Origin: an uncultured Ectothiorhodospiraceae bacterium
GTDB taxonomy: Bacteria; Pseudomonadota; Gammaproteobacteria; Nevskiales; Oceanococcaceae
Length of the DNA: 42,562 nt
NCBI GenBank assembly: GCA_937141935.1
Contig: CAKZQS010000028.1
Location: 1-42,562, forward strand
Direction of reading: 5' to 3'
Positions 8,251 to 16,839 of the stretch are shown here, piece by piece. Within the stretch, counting starts at the first letter, position 1. Every line of letters begins with the position of its first letter. A model generated the notes under the pieces. It made no database searches, had not been told where the DNA came from, and was given only the letters and a program-made list of their open reading frames with translations. The position numbers and the translations under genes are program-made.

Positions 8251-9045
8251 CTATTCGCCGCGGAACTTCGCCGGGCGCTTTTGCATGAAAGCCATCACGC
8301 CCTCCATGAAATCGGCGCCCTGCCCGCAGACCTTTTGCTGCGTGGCCTCCTGCTCCATCTGCGTGGACAGGTCGCTGCGCTCGGCCGCGTCGACCAGCGC
8401 CTTGATGCGGCCCAGCGCGGCCGTGGGCGCCTGCGCCAGTTCGCCGGCCAGCGCCTGCACAGCGGCCGGGAAATCGGCGTCGGCGTGCACATAGGTCACC
8501 AGCCCCCACTGCTCGGCCGTGCGGGCGTCGATGGCCTCGCCGGTCATCATCCAGCGCAGCGCACGCGCGCGGCCGATCAGGCGCGGAATCGACCAGGTTC
8601 CCCCGGCGTCCGGCACCAGGCCGATGCGGATGAAGGCCTGGATGAACTTAGCCGACTCGGCGGCCACGATGAAATCGCAGGCCAGCGCGATGTTGCAGCC
8701 GGCGCCGGCGGCGGTGCCGTTGACCGCCGCGACCACGGGCTTGGGCATCGCCCGGATCGTTTCGAGGATCGGGTGGTAGCGCTCGCGCAGCGCGATGCCC
8801 AGGTCCACCGGCTGGCCCGGCGCGATGCCCGCCCCGGGGTCGGCCAGATCGGCGCCGGAGGAAAAGCCGCGGCCGGCCCCCGTCAGCACCACGCAGCGCA
8901 CATTGGCGTCCTGCGCCGCTTCATCCAGCCGCTCGCGCAGCGTGGCCAGCAGCGCCGTCGACAGCGCATTGAGCTTGTCCGGGCGGTTCAGCGTCAGCGT
9001 GCGGACGCCGTCCTGGTCCTGGACCAGCACATCGGTATCAGTCAT
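8251..9045 (-). CDS. PaaG-like enoyl-CoA hydratase/isomerase (crotonase family)
   Basis: A 264-aa crotonase-fold enzyme acting on acyl-CoA thioesters. The oxyanion-hole segments GFSSGADL (60-67) and NGTAAGAG (109-116) and the loop IGLVPDAGGTW (141-151) are clear. The two Glu residues that drive hydration in classical enoyl-CoA hydratases are replaced (N118 and F138 by alignment), while the Asp of the VPDAGG loop (D146) is kept. This matches PaaG-type isomerases, which convert ring-epoxide CoA to oxepin-CoA and shift double bonds. ATG 9045 is preferred over ATG 9051 because AGAGG lies 6 nt before it. No other paa genes are in the window, so a double-bond isomerase role is equally possible. Confidence 0.85.
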   Translation of the reverse strand: MTDTDVLVQDQDGVRTLTLNRPDKLNALSTALLATLRERLDEAAQDANVRCVVLTGAGRGFSSGADLADPGAGIAPGQPVDLGIALRERYHPILETIRAMPKPVVAAVNGTAAGAGCNIALACDFIVAAESAKFIQAFIRIGLVPDAGGTWSIPRLIGRARALRWMMTGEAIDARTAEQWGLVTYVHADADFPAAVQALAGELAQAPTAALGRIKALVDAAERSDLSTQMEQEATQQKVCGQGADFMEGVMAFMQKRPAKFRGE

Positions 9046-9194
9046 CGTCATCCTCTGCGTCGGGCATGCGCGGGCATGCCGGGTCGGGCGGGGGCCGCGC
9101 GGGCTGAGCCGCCGCGGCGATGGGCCCGCGATACTACCGCAGCGCGCCCATCCCGGCCGGTGTTGTAATTCGCATGCCGCGCCGGACCGCCATT

Positions 9195-9210
9195 CGGGAC
9201 CAAGGTCCCG
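9195..9210. promoter_or_regulatory. Palindrome in divergent promoter region
   Basis: CGGGACC-AA-GGTCCCG, a perfect 7-bp inverted repeat, lies in the 260-nt gap between the divergent crotonase and cupredoxin-like genes. A locally AT-richer stretch with a TGTA-N9-TACA inverted repeat (9235-9251) lies 40 nt further right. Either could be an operator; no regulator gene is adjacent. Confidence 0.35.
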
Positions 9211-9305
9211 GTTCAGCGCCGCCTGCCACGGCGGTGTATATGTTTTGTACATGGCGCGTGCGCACAGTCGCGCCGCACAAGTGAAGCAGCAGGAGTTCAA
9301 CGACG

Positions 9306-9728
9306 ATGCGTGGAAAAACCGTACTGATTGCCGTGGCCACGGCGCTGGCGCTGGCCTTTTTGTGGCGCCTGCTGGCCCCGCCCGCCCCCGAGGTCGTGGC
9401 CGTGGGGGCCGATACCCGGGAGGCGGCGCCTGCCCAGGTCCTTGCGCTGGAATATCGTGATGGCGTGTTGCTCGGCGCCGAGTCCCTGCAGGTCGAGCAG
9501 GGCAGCACGCTGCGCCTGCGGGTACGCAGCGACAAGGCCGCCGAGCTGCACCTGCACGGTTACGACCGCACGCTGCAGCTGGACCCCGCGGCGCCAGTCG
9601 AGATGACGCTGCTGGCCGATCGCAGCGGCCGTTTTGAGCTTGAGGTGCACGGCGACGAGCACGGCGACGGCCACCACGGCGGCGCCAGCCTGGAGGTCTA
9701 CCCCCAGGGCAGCCTGCCCGCGCAGTAG
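9306..9728 (+). CDS. Small exported cupredoxin-like protein
   Basis: A 140-aa protein with an N-terminal signal or membrane anchor (residues 1-22, K4 then a hydrophobic stretch) and a beta-rich domain. The segment LHLHGYDRTLQL followed by a plastocyanin/EfeO-like RFELEVHG strand suggests a cupredoxin fold. A classical type I copper site (Cys between two His) is absent, because there is no Cys. A late His-rich patch (HGDEHGDGHHGG) could bind metal. AGGAG lies 10 nt before the ATG. It is monocistronic and divergent from the crotonase gene. A periplasmic metal-binding role is inference from composition. Confidence 0.6.
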   Translation: MRGKTVLIAVATALALAFLWRLLAPPAPEVVAVGADTREAAPAQVLALEYRDGVLLGAESLQVEQGSTLRLRVRSDKAAELHLHGYDRTLQLDPAAPVEMTLLADRSGRFELEVHGDEHGDGHHGGASLEVYPQGSLPAQ

Positions 9729-9749
9729 CCCCGCGGACGGTAAGGCCAT

Positions 9750-9783
9750 AAAAAAGCCGCGGCGCCCTGCAGGGCGCCGCGGC
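9750..9783 (-). terminator. Rho-independent terminator of the lipase-DUF1302 operon
   Basis: A 28-nt perfect palindrome (14-bp arms, 9756-9783) is preceded on the plus strand by six A residues, that is, followed by a U-tract in minus-strand transcripts. It lies 20 nt after the stop of the DUF1302 gene. It may also slow plus-strand transcripts from the cupredoxin-like gene, but there is no T-tract on that side. Confidence 0.8.
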
Positions 9784-9803
9784 CATGGCGTGGAGACCGT
9801 GGC

Positions 9804-11594
9804 CTAGAAGCTGTAGCTGACCGCCAGCGACACGTTGTCGCGATCGGCAAGCTGGTTGAACATGCCGCCGCCAAAGAAGGTGGTGTAGGCCAGCCGCATC
9901 TTCCAGTTGCCGAGATAGGTCGCATCGATCAGCGCGCGGATTTCCTTGCGATCCTCGATGAAGTTGGACACCGGCGTGGGCGCCACCCCCTCGACATCGT
10001 GCGCAAAGACCAGCGTGGGCTCGATGTTGAAGCGGTTGAAGGCGTTGGGATAGCTCAGCCGCGCCAGCGCTCGATAACCCCAAGAGAAATCGGTGGCATA
10101 GCCACCCGGCTGCACCGGCACACCCAGAGCGGCCGACACGAAGGGATCGCGCGGCTGCACGGTGTTCGGGCCCTCATAGGGCAGCTCATCCGCATCCGGG
10201 AAGTCGTGCACCTGCGTGGCACCGGCTTCGAAGAGCAGCAGCACCTGGCTGGTGCGCAGCCAGTCGATGGGGCTGGTGATCTTGGTGAAACCCAGCACCG
10301 CCTGGCTGACGTCATGCCGGCGCCAGGCCTGGATGTACTCGCCTGGTGCAAAGGGCCCCAGCCGCGAAGGCAGCGGCACCCGCAGGCCGGCCAGCAGCGC
10401 CTCGACCTCGTCCAGCTGCAGCGGCTGGTCCTGCTTCAGGCTGTACTCGCCCTGCATAGCGATGCCGCCGAAGGGCAGCTGCAGGTTGAAGGAGGCGCCG
10501 AAGAGCTTGATGTCTTCGGGGTATTCGATGAAGTACTGCGCCGTGCCCGCCACACCCTCAAAACCGGCCAGCGTTGCGCGGCCGCCGATCAGGGGCAGGC
10601 GGCTGTGGATGTTGGCCGCGTAGAGGGCCGTTTCGACCCCGCCGAGGGCATCGGTGTAGAAGCGCAGCGACACGCCGCCCTGCTCGTCGTCCTTGGCGTG
10701 CCGGTCCGGCCCGCGCGGGATGCTGGAGCCGCCCGGGGCCGCCGGGCACACGCCCGGCGCCGAGTGCTCGGGGCAGCGGCCAAAGCCGATCTCGGCGAAC
10801 TGGCCGCCCTCGGCCACGAAGTCATTGGTGCTGAAGTAGGTGCCCACCGGGTCGACGCGGGTGCGCTGCCAGTCGAACTGGTAGAAGGCCTCCAGCGACA
10901 CCGCGTTGCTCAGGTCGATGCTGGCCAGCACCATGCCGGCCGGGATGAGGACCTCCTCGAACTCGAAGCCGGGCACGCGCAGCTGGGCGGTCTCGGCCGC
11001 CACCAGCGCGTTCAGACCGTGCTGCACGAAGGTGGCCTCGCCCCAGTTCAGCACCTGCTTGCCGATGCGCAGGCTCAGGTAGCGATCGCCGACGTTGAAG
11101 CCCCCGTAGATGTAGGCGTCCAGCAGGTCGGCATCCAGGCCCACCTGCTCGCCGACGATATCGCGCTTGCGCTCCAGGTCATCGGGGCCGGCCACCCGCG
11201 TCGGCGCGCCGACATAGTCGGCCGCATCGAAATAGTCGTGGTCGTAGAGCACGGGGTCATACAGCGCGCTGCCGCGCACGAACACGCCCCACTCGCCCCA
11301 GTTCATGTCGAGCTGGGTCGACAGCTTGATCGCCGCGGCGATCAGGTCGCCCTGCTCGAAGGAGAGGTTGCCATCGTCGCTATTGGTCGAATACAGCGTG
11401 CCGGCCTCGCCGTCTTCGGTGACATTGGCGCGGCCGATCAGCTCGGCGTCCTGCGCCTCGACCCGCCAGGCGGCGCCGACGCTCAGTTCGTTGATCACGC
11501 TGCCGCGGGCGTCGCCGAGTTCAAACTCGAGGGCGCCGGCCGGCAGGCTCAGGGCGGCCAGGGCCGCCAGCAGTCCAGTGCGGGTATGCATCAT
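9804..11594 (-). CDS. DUF1302 family outer-membrane protein
   Basis: A 596-aa exported protein with a signal peptide (MMHTRT, hydrophobic stretch, predicted cut after PAGA). The mature part starts ALEFELGDARGSV and continues with alternating aromatic beta-strand segments, ending in a C-terminal SYSF typical of outer-membrane barrels. DUF1302 proteins are long-chain substrate-associated outer-membrane proteins, usually paired with DUF1329; none is seen here. Either of two adjacent ATGs (11594 or 11591) could start it, with AGGAG 4 or 7 nt upstream. The gene begins 7 nt after the stop of the lipase-like gene, so the two are almost certainly cotranscribed. Likely role: passage or capture of lipids or their hydrolysis products. 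Confidence 0.85.
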   Translation of the reverse strand: MMHTRTGLLAALAALSLPAGALEFELGDARGSVINELSVGAAWRVEAQDAELIGRANVTEDGEAGTLYSTNSDDGNLSFEQGDLIAAAIKLSTQLDMNWGEWGVFVRGSALYDPVLYDHDYFDAADYVGAPTRVAGPDDLERKRDIVGEQVGLDADLLDAYIYGGFNVGDRYLSLRIGKQVLNWGEATFVQHGLNALVAAETAQLRVPGFEFEEVLIPAGMVLASIDLSNAVSLEAFYQFDWQRTRVDPVGTYFSTNDFVAEGGQFAEIGFGRCPEHSAPGVCPAAPGGSSIPRGPDRHAKDDEQGGVSLRFYTDALGGVETALYAANIHSRLPLIGGRATLAGFEGVAGTAQYFIEYPEDIKLFGASFNLQLPFGGIAMQGEYSLKQDQPLQLDEVEALLAGLRVPLPSRLGPFAPGEYIQAWRRHDVSQAVLGFTKITSPIDWLRTSQVLLLFEAGATQVHDFPDADELPYEGPNTVQPRDPFVSAALGVPVQPGGYATDFSWGYRALARLSYPNAFNRFNIEPTLVFAHDVEGVAPTPVSNFIEDRKEIRALIDATYLGNWKMRLAYTTFFGGGMFNQLADRDNVSLAVSYSF

Positions 11595-11601
11595 GCGGCT
11601 C

Positions 11602-13770
11602 CTATTGCGCGGGTTGCGGGCAGTTCGTCCCGATGGGCAGGCAGGCGCCATTGCTGGCCAGGAACTGCGCCATCTGGTTCTGCATCTCGACGAAGACCGG
11701 GTCGGCGGTCGGGTCGGCCGTGGCCGGCCGCACGATGCTGGAGTGCGTGCCGGAGGCAAAGCGCACGCGCTGCGAGCCCGCAATCACGGTGGGGTTGGCC
11801 ACCGGCGGGTCCACCGCCGTCGTGTCCAGCCCCATGGTCGCCGCCAGGGGCGCCGTGCCCGACAGGAAGCCGTCGACGATGGCCTCGGGGTTGTTGACCA
11901 CGTCGTTGGGCACCACGCTGTCGCCCGCGACCTCGATCAGGTGGATCGGGTGCCGCTGCGCGGCCTGCGCGGCCCAGTTGATCGGGTCCCCGGGGTCGGC
12001 CACAAGCTGCGCGATGCGCAGGAAGTTCTCATAACCGTCGGTGCCCTCGATCACGTCATTGGCGGCCAGGCCGGCGGCGATCTGCGGGCCGAAGGTCTGG
12101 GAGCCGTCGAGCAGCTTGGCGATGCCGCCCCCGGGCATGGCCAGGGTGGCCGCGCCCACGGCCTGATCCAGCGCCAGCGTCGTGGTGCCAACGATGCCGC
12201 CGAGCGAATGCCCGACCAGGCGCAGCGCATCGGTGTTGATGGTCTCCGCGGCGGTGGGTCCCAGGCGCAGGTCGCCCAGCGAGCGCAACAGGTGGATTTG
12301 GTCGATGGCCGCCTGGCGCAGGTTGTCGCGCGAGGTCGCCAGGCTGGTCAGGTTGATGAAGTGGGTGCCGGAGGCATCGACTTCGCCATCGCCGTCGAGG
12401 TCGGCGTCGAAGGTGCGCTCGGTGGTGCCGGGCACACGCAGCGGGCTGCCGGGCTCGACGCCGTGCAGCGGCTGGTCGATGGCGACGACGACAAAGCCCG
12501 CCGCCGACAGCGCCGTGGCCACGCCCAGCATGTTGCTGCGGTCGCCGGTGATGCCGTGCACGAAGACCACCGCCGGCCAGCCGCCGGCCGGCATGTCACC
12601 CGCCGGCCGCGTCAGCAGCAGCGGCACCGACTGGGTGGAGCGCGGCACCGGCTGCGGGTAGCAGATCGTGGTCGAGACCGGCCGCTGCAGCGCCGCGCAG
12701 GGCGCGCCCAGCGCCGGGTGCGTGGCCTCGCTGGCCAGCGTGCCGTCGTTCACGAAGAAGGTCTGCAGGATGTCCTGCGGCGCATCGCTCAGGTAATAGG
12801 GCAGGTCCAGCGCGCCGACATAGACATCGGCATCGCGCGGCAGCGTGGCCGGTTGCGTGGGGTCGGGCCCCAACAGCTGCGACAGGTTCAGGCCGGAGTC
12901 GAAGGCGACGACGCTTTGCGCCTGGGCCTGCGCGGCCAGCCCTTCCAGCGTGGGCCGGATCGACTGCGTGGTGAAGGACCAGGCCAGCACCAGGTCCTCG
13001 CGGGCGATGGCGCCACGGCTGCTGGGCAGCTGTGTGGACAGGCCGCCCAGGCCCTCGATCACCGGCAGCACGGCCTGCTGCTGCAGCGCGCCCAGGGTGG
13101 CGACATCCGCCTCGCGGCCGCTGGCGGCCAGTGCCGCCAGGATGGTGCTGTCGGTGCGCTCGGCCACCGGGCGCGGGTCGCGCAGCAGTGCGAACAGCTC
13201 ATTCACCAGCGCCGGGCTGCCGTCGGGGCCGGCCAGGGCCGTGGTCAGACCCACCAGGTGGCGCGAGGACTCGGCCAGCGGCTGGGTGAAGTGCACGATC
13301 AAGCGCGTGCGCCCGACCACCACCGGCGACTGGCGCACGGTGAAGTCCACGCCGGGCTGCAGCTCGCGCAGGTTGCCGGCGTCAAAGATGCGGATGCCGG
13401 CGCTGGCGTTGGCCACGTCGACGGGCCCCACCAGGTCAAAGAACAGGTTCGCGGTCGTGGACCAGCCATCGACCAGGCCCGGGCCCACCAGCGAGGCGGG
13501 GCCAAGCAGCGGGAACAGGTTCAGCGTGCCGTCCAGGTTGTTGTCGCGCTCGGCCAAATCGGCCGGGTCGTCATCGCTGGGGTCGGCATCCAGCCCGAAC
13601 AGCCCGTCGTAGGGCAAGGGCACCACCGCCGATCCGGTGCTGCTGCTGGGCAGCACGATGGGGTCAAACAGCGGCTTGGGGCCAAAGTTGAGGCGGCCTT
13701 CGTCTTCGACGCTGCACGCCGTCAGCGCGGCCGCGGCCAGCAGGGCCGTGCCGATTCGTCTCCCGTTCAT
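11602..13770 (-). CDS. Pla-1/cef-type lipase-like lipoprotein (alpha/beta hydrolase)
   Basis: A 722-aa lipoprotein with a type II signal and lipobox LTAC (Cys19). The N-terminal part contains FDPIVLPSSS and LPYDGLFG, typical of bacterial virulence-factor lipases of the Pla-1/cef family. The alpha/beta-hydrolase domain has an oxyanion HG (FVHGITGDR), a nucleophile elbow GHSLGG (Ser522) and a late His in GTHSSI (His676). DADLDGDGEVD is a calcium-loop-like motif. The ATG at 13770 follows AAGG by about 6 nt and begins the signal peptide; the longer open frame upstream has no signal. It probably hydrolyses extracellular or periplasmic esters, with products handled by the downstream DUF1302 protein. 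Confidence 0.83.
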   Translation of the reverse strand: MNGRRIGTALLAAAALTACSVEDEGRLNFGPKPLFDPIVLPSSSTGSAVVPLPYDGLFGLDADPSDDDPADLAERDNNLDGTLNLFPLLGPASLVGPGLVDGWSTTANLFFDLVGPVDVANASAGIRIFDAGNLRELQPGVDFTVRQSPVVVGRTRLIVHFTQPLAESSRHLVGLTTALAGPDGSPALVNELFALLRDPRPVAERTDSTILAALAASGREADVATLGALQQQAVLPVIEGLGGLSTQLPSSRGAIAREDLVLAWSFTTQSIRPTLEGLAAQAQAQSVVAFDSGLNLSQLLGPDPTQPATLPRDADVYVGALDLPYYLSDAPQDILQTFFVNDGTLASEATHPALGAPCAALQRPVSTTICYPQPVPRSTQSVPLLLTRPAGDMPAGGWPAVVFVHGITGDRSNMLGVATALSAAGFVVVAIDQPLHGVEPGSPLRVPGTTERTFDADLDGDGEVDASGTHFINLTSLATSRDNLRQAAIDQIHLLRSLGDLRLGPTAAETINTDALRLVGHSLGGIVGTTTLALDQAVGAATLAMPGGGIAKLLDGSQTFGPQIAAGLAANDVIEGTDGYENFLRIAQLVADPGDPINWAAQAAQRHPIHLIEVAGDSVVPNDVVNNPEAIVDGFLSGTAPLAATMGLDTTAVDPPVANPTVIAGSQRVRFASGTHSSIVRPATADPTADPVFVEMQNQMAQFLASNGACLPIGTNCPQPAQ

Positions 13771-13906
13771 AGCGAGCCTTGTTGTTGTGCGCGGTATTAA
13801 CGCCAACATGCTCGCCCGGGCCATGTCAAGAATTTGTCACCGCTGTCTGACACGGCCGACAGGGCGGTCGCCAGACGGCGACAGCCGCGGCCGCGCCGGG
13901 TGGCCG

Positions 13907-16144
13907 CTACAGCGGCAGTCGCAGCTCGAAAGTCGAGCCCTGGCCGGGCCGGCTGTGCAGCGAGATGCCGCCCCCCATGCGCTGGATCAGCCCGCGGCTG
14001 ATGGCCAGCCCCAGGCCCGTGCCGCCATAGGTTTCGGAGATGCTCTCGTCGGCCTGGGCGAACTTGTCGAAGATGCGCTGCTGCTGCTCGGGCGGAATCC
14101 CGATGCCGGTGTCGCTGACCCGCAGTACCAGCCGCGGCGCCGCGCGCTCGGCATTGTCCAGCGCGGCCTCCAGGCGCACCCGCCCCTGCTCGGTGAACTT
14201 CATGGCATTGCCCACCAGGTTCACCAACACCTGCTGCATGCGCGCCGCGTCGCCGGTGATGTGTTCGGGCAGCCGCGGCGAGACCTTGACCTCCAGGGCC
14301 AGGCCCTTGTCCTCGGCGCGGCTGGCGTACATGCGCCGCACCTTTTCGAGCACGGCGCGCAAGTCGTAGGGCGCGCTTTGGATCTCGAACTGCGCGCTCT
14401 CGATCTTGGAAATATCGAGCACGTTATTGACGATCTCGATCAGGCTCTCGGAGCTGGCCGCCAGCACGTCCACGACGCGGCGTTGCGCGGGGCCCAGGCC
14501 CGAATCGCGCTGCATGACCTCGACGGCGGAAACGATCGCCGCCATCGGGTTACGCATCTCGTGGTTGATGTCGGCGAAGAACTGCGCCTGGCGCGACATG
14601 GCCTGCTCGGCGAACAAGCGCTCGTTCTCCATCAGCAGCAGCCCCACGGCGCGCCCGGCCTCCAGGTCGGCCTCGGTCCAGGGCGCACAGCGGTTGCGCA
14701 CCTCCTGCTTCCACAGCTCAAAGGAGCTGCGCGGCGTCAGCCGAAAGCCGCCGCGGGTGTCCTCCAGCGCCTTCTCCGGGGTCCCGGCCCAGTTGACGCT
14801 GCGCACGATGGGGTCGCGGAACCAGACGATGTATTGCTCGTCCACGGGGCTGTAGGGCACCGCCAGCAGCCCGCCGCTGATGCCCTGCAGCGCCGCCTCG
14901 CCCGCGAACTCCTCCTGGCAGTCCTCGGTGGCAAAGGGCACGCCCGGCGAATGCTCATCCAGCCAGGACAGCAGCGCGCGCAGCGCCGGCTCCTCGGGGG
15001 TGTGGCCGCTGCGCATCATGTCCGCCCGCGAACAGAAGGCCACGCCGTGGGCGCCGAAGGCCAGGCGCAGGTTCACATCCTGCTCGGCGAAAAAGCCGCG
15101 CAGCGAGTCGACATGGCCCAGCGCCTCGCGCAGCCGCTCGCTGAGCCAGGCGCCGCGCTGCCGTTCCGCCTGCTCCTGCTCCAGCAGCATCGTGTTCAGC
15201 TGCGACGCGAATAACATGCCGTAGAGCTCGGCCACCATGCGCATGCGGTAGTGCACATGCAGCGGCGTGCGGTGGTGGCAGGCCACCAGCCCCCAGAGCT
15301 GGCCATCGCGCAGGATCGACACCGACATCGAGGCCCGCACGTTCATGTTGGCCAGGTACTGCGTGTGGATCGGCGACACGCTGCGCAGCACGGCAAAGGA
15401 CAGGTCCACCGGCCGCTCGTCCGCCGCGGCCGCCGCCGGCAGCAGCGGCACCGGCGTGTAGTCCACATCGATGATGTGGCGTATGGGGTTCAGCGTATAC
15501 AGCCGCCGTGCCTGCGCGGGGATGTCCGAAGCCGGAAAGTGCAGGCCCTTGTAGCTGCTGATCTCGGGCGTGCGCGCCTCAGCCACCACCTCGCCGTTCC
15601 AGTCCTTGTCGAATTGGTAGAGCTTGACCCGGTCGTAACCGGTCAGCGCGCGGACCTCCTGCACCAGGTGGTCGAACAGCGCCGTCAGGCCCTGCGCCTC
15701 GCGCAGGCCGGCCAGGAAGTGGCGCAGCCGGGGCTCGATGGCATCCGGGTCCAGGCGATGGGCCGGCGGGATCTCTTCCAGCTCGACAATGATGGCCCCG
15801 CCGGACCAGTGCAGCACGACGTCGAGGTCGTGGCCGGCCACCCGCATGCGCTGCCCGGTGGGCTGGCTGCGCGGGCCGCGCTGGGCATACTCGAGCACGT
15901 AAGTCTGCAGCCCGGGGTCGGTGACCTCGTACAGCGCGCAGCCAATGGCCGCCTCGGCCGCGCAGTCGAAATAGGCGCGCAGGTTGGCGCTGGCATGCGT
16001 AATCACCAGCGCGGCCGGGTCGACCCGCAGCAGCGCGCCGCAGGGCTGAATCGCCCCGGGCATGTGAATCGGCTCGGCATCGCAGGTCTGCAGCGCCGCC
16101 CGCAGGTCGGTGTCGCTGTAGTCGTGGTGCGTGGGCAGGTTCAT
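13907..16144 (-). CDS. bphP: Bacteriophytochrome histidine kinase
   Basis: A 745-aa red/far-red photoreceptor kinase in the order PAS, GAF, PHY, HisKA, HATPase. Cys21, just before EPIHMPGAIQPCG, is the biliverdin attachment site of bacterial phytochromes. The GAF domain has the PASDIPAQAR signature and the PHY tongue has PRSSFELW. The phosphoacceptor is His528 (ADINHEMRNP) and the ATPase boxes are NLVGNAMKF, DTGIGIP and GGTGLGL. Its ATG overlaps the stop of the heme oxygenase gene by 4 nt, which supplies the chromophore. No response regulator, receiver domain or light-regulated pathway is next to it, so the output is unknown. Confidence 0.95.
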   Translation of the reverse strand: MNLPTHHDYSDTDLRAALQTCDAEPIHMPGAIQPCGALLRVDPAALVITHASANLRAYFDCAAEAAIGCALYEVTDPGLQTYVLEYAQRGPRSQPTGQRMRVAGHDLDVVLHWSGGAIIVELEEIPPAHRLDPDAIEPRLRHFLAGLREAQGLTALFDHLVQEVRALTGYDRVKLYQFDKDWNGEVVAEARTPEISSYKGLHFPASDIPAQARRLYTLNPIRHIIDVDYTPVPLLPAAAAADERPVDLSFAVLRSVSPIHTQYLANMNVRASMSVSILRDGQLWGLVACHHRTPLHVHYRMRMVAELYGMLFASQLNTMLLEQEQAERQRGAWLSERLREALGHVDSLRGFFAEQDVNLRLAFGAHGVAFCSRADMMRSGHTPEEPALRALLSWLDEHSPGVPFATEDCQEEFAGEAALQGISGGLLAVPYSPVDEQYIVWFRDPIVRSVNWAGTPEKALEDTRGGFRLTPRSSFELWKQEVRNRCAPWTEADLEAGRAVGLLLMENERLFAEQAMSRQAQFFADINHEMRNPMAAIVSAVEVMQRDSGLGPAQRRVVDVLAASSESLIEIVNNVLDISKIESAQFEIQSAPYDLRAVLEKVRRMYASRAEDKGLALEVKVSPRLPEHITGDAARMQQVLVNLVGNAMKFTEQGRVRLEAALDNAERAAPRLVLRVSDTGIGIPPEQQQRIFDKFAQADESISETYGGTGLGLAISRGLIQRMGGGISLHSRPGQGSTFELRLPL

Positions 16145-16716
16145 GCGCTCAGCGCCAGGGCCTCACGGCGGGCCACGCAGGCCTGCTCGAAACTGGCGAA
16201 GGCCGCCACGGCCGCGGCGCAGACCGCCTCGCTGTCCAGCCGCGGGGCCGCGCCGGCCAGCGCATCCAGAAAGCGGCGCCACTGCGCGCCGGTTTGCGCG
16301 CCATAGCCGCCAAGAAAGTGCTGGCCAACGCCAGCCTGCTGCAGGGCGCGGTGCATCACGCGGCCGCCCAGCGTGGAGCCCTGGCGGACATAGGCGTAGC
16401 CGACCTGCCATTCCAGCGTATCCAGCGGCAGCGGCGGCACGGCCGGCCCGCTGGGGTGGATGCCATCGGCCTGCAGCCAGGCGCAGACCGGTGCCTGCGG
16501 AAAGGCGGCGAGCTCGTCCGCCGCGGCGGCGGACAAGGCGGCCAGCCCGCGGCGAGCCCGGGGCTCTTGTACGGCATAGACGCTGGCGAAAACCCCCAGC
16601 GCACGCACGACGCCCGCGGCGTCCGCCTGGCCCGAGGCCAGCGGCGCAAGCAGCGGGTCGCGATGCAGGCTCGCGTGTTGCGCGGCGGTGGCGCTGCGCA
16701 GGGCGTTCAAGAGCAC
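16141..16716 (-). CDS. bphO: Biliverdin-producing heme oxygenase
   Basis: A 191-aa all-helical heme oxygenase that opens heme to biliverdin IXalpha, CO and iron for the adjacent phytochrome. The expected heme-ligand His lies in the N-terminal RSATAAQH segment (His14), and the distal-helix signature appears as YVRQGSTLGGRV. Length fits bacterial BphO/HO proteins. The start is GTG with no strong ribosome-binding site visible, so the exact N-terminus is uncertain. Its TGA overlaps the bphP ATG (ATGA), a strong sign of translational coupling. Confidence 0.92.
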   Translation of the reverse strand: MLLNALRSATAAQHASLHRDPLLAPLASGQADAAGVVRALGVFASVYAVQEPRARRGLAALSAAAADELAAFPQAPVCAWLQADGIHPSGPAVPPLPLDTLEWQVGYAYVRQGSTLGGRVMHRALQQAGVGQHFLGGYGAQTGAQWRRFLDALAGAAPRLDSEAVCAAAVAAFASFEQACVARREALALSA

Positions 16717-16839
16717 GTCGAGTGGAGGCAGCCGTAGGATCCTTGGCCGCAGGGTAGCGCGAAGCCAACGCGGTAGCCACGCCCGCGCGCGCCGCCGCGC
16801 CCGTGCCTGCGAGCGCCCTGCGGCCGCTGCCGGCCGGGC

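Noticed and set aside
13824-13829. TTGACA on the minus strand as a -35 box for the lipase operon
   Set aside because: No acceptable -10 hexamer lies 16-18 nt downstream, so I could not support a promoter call.
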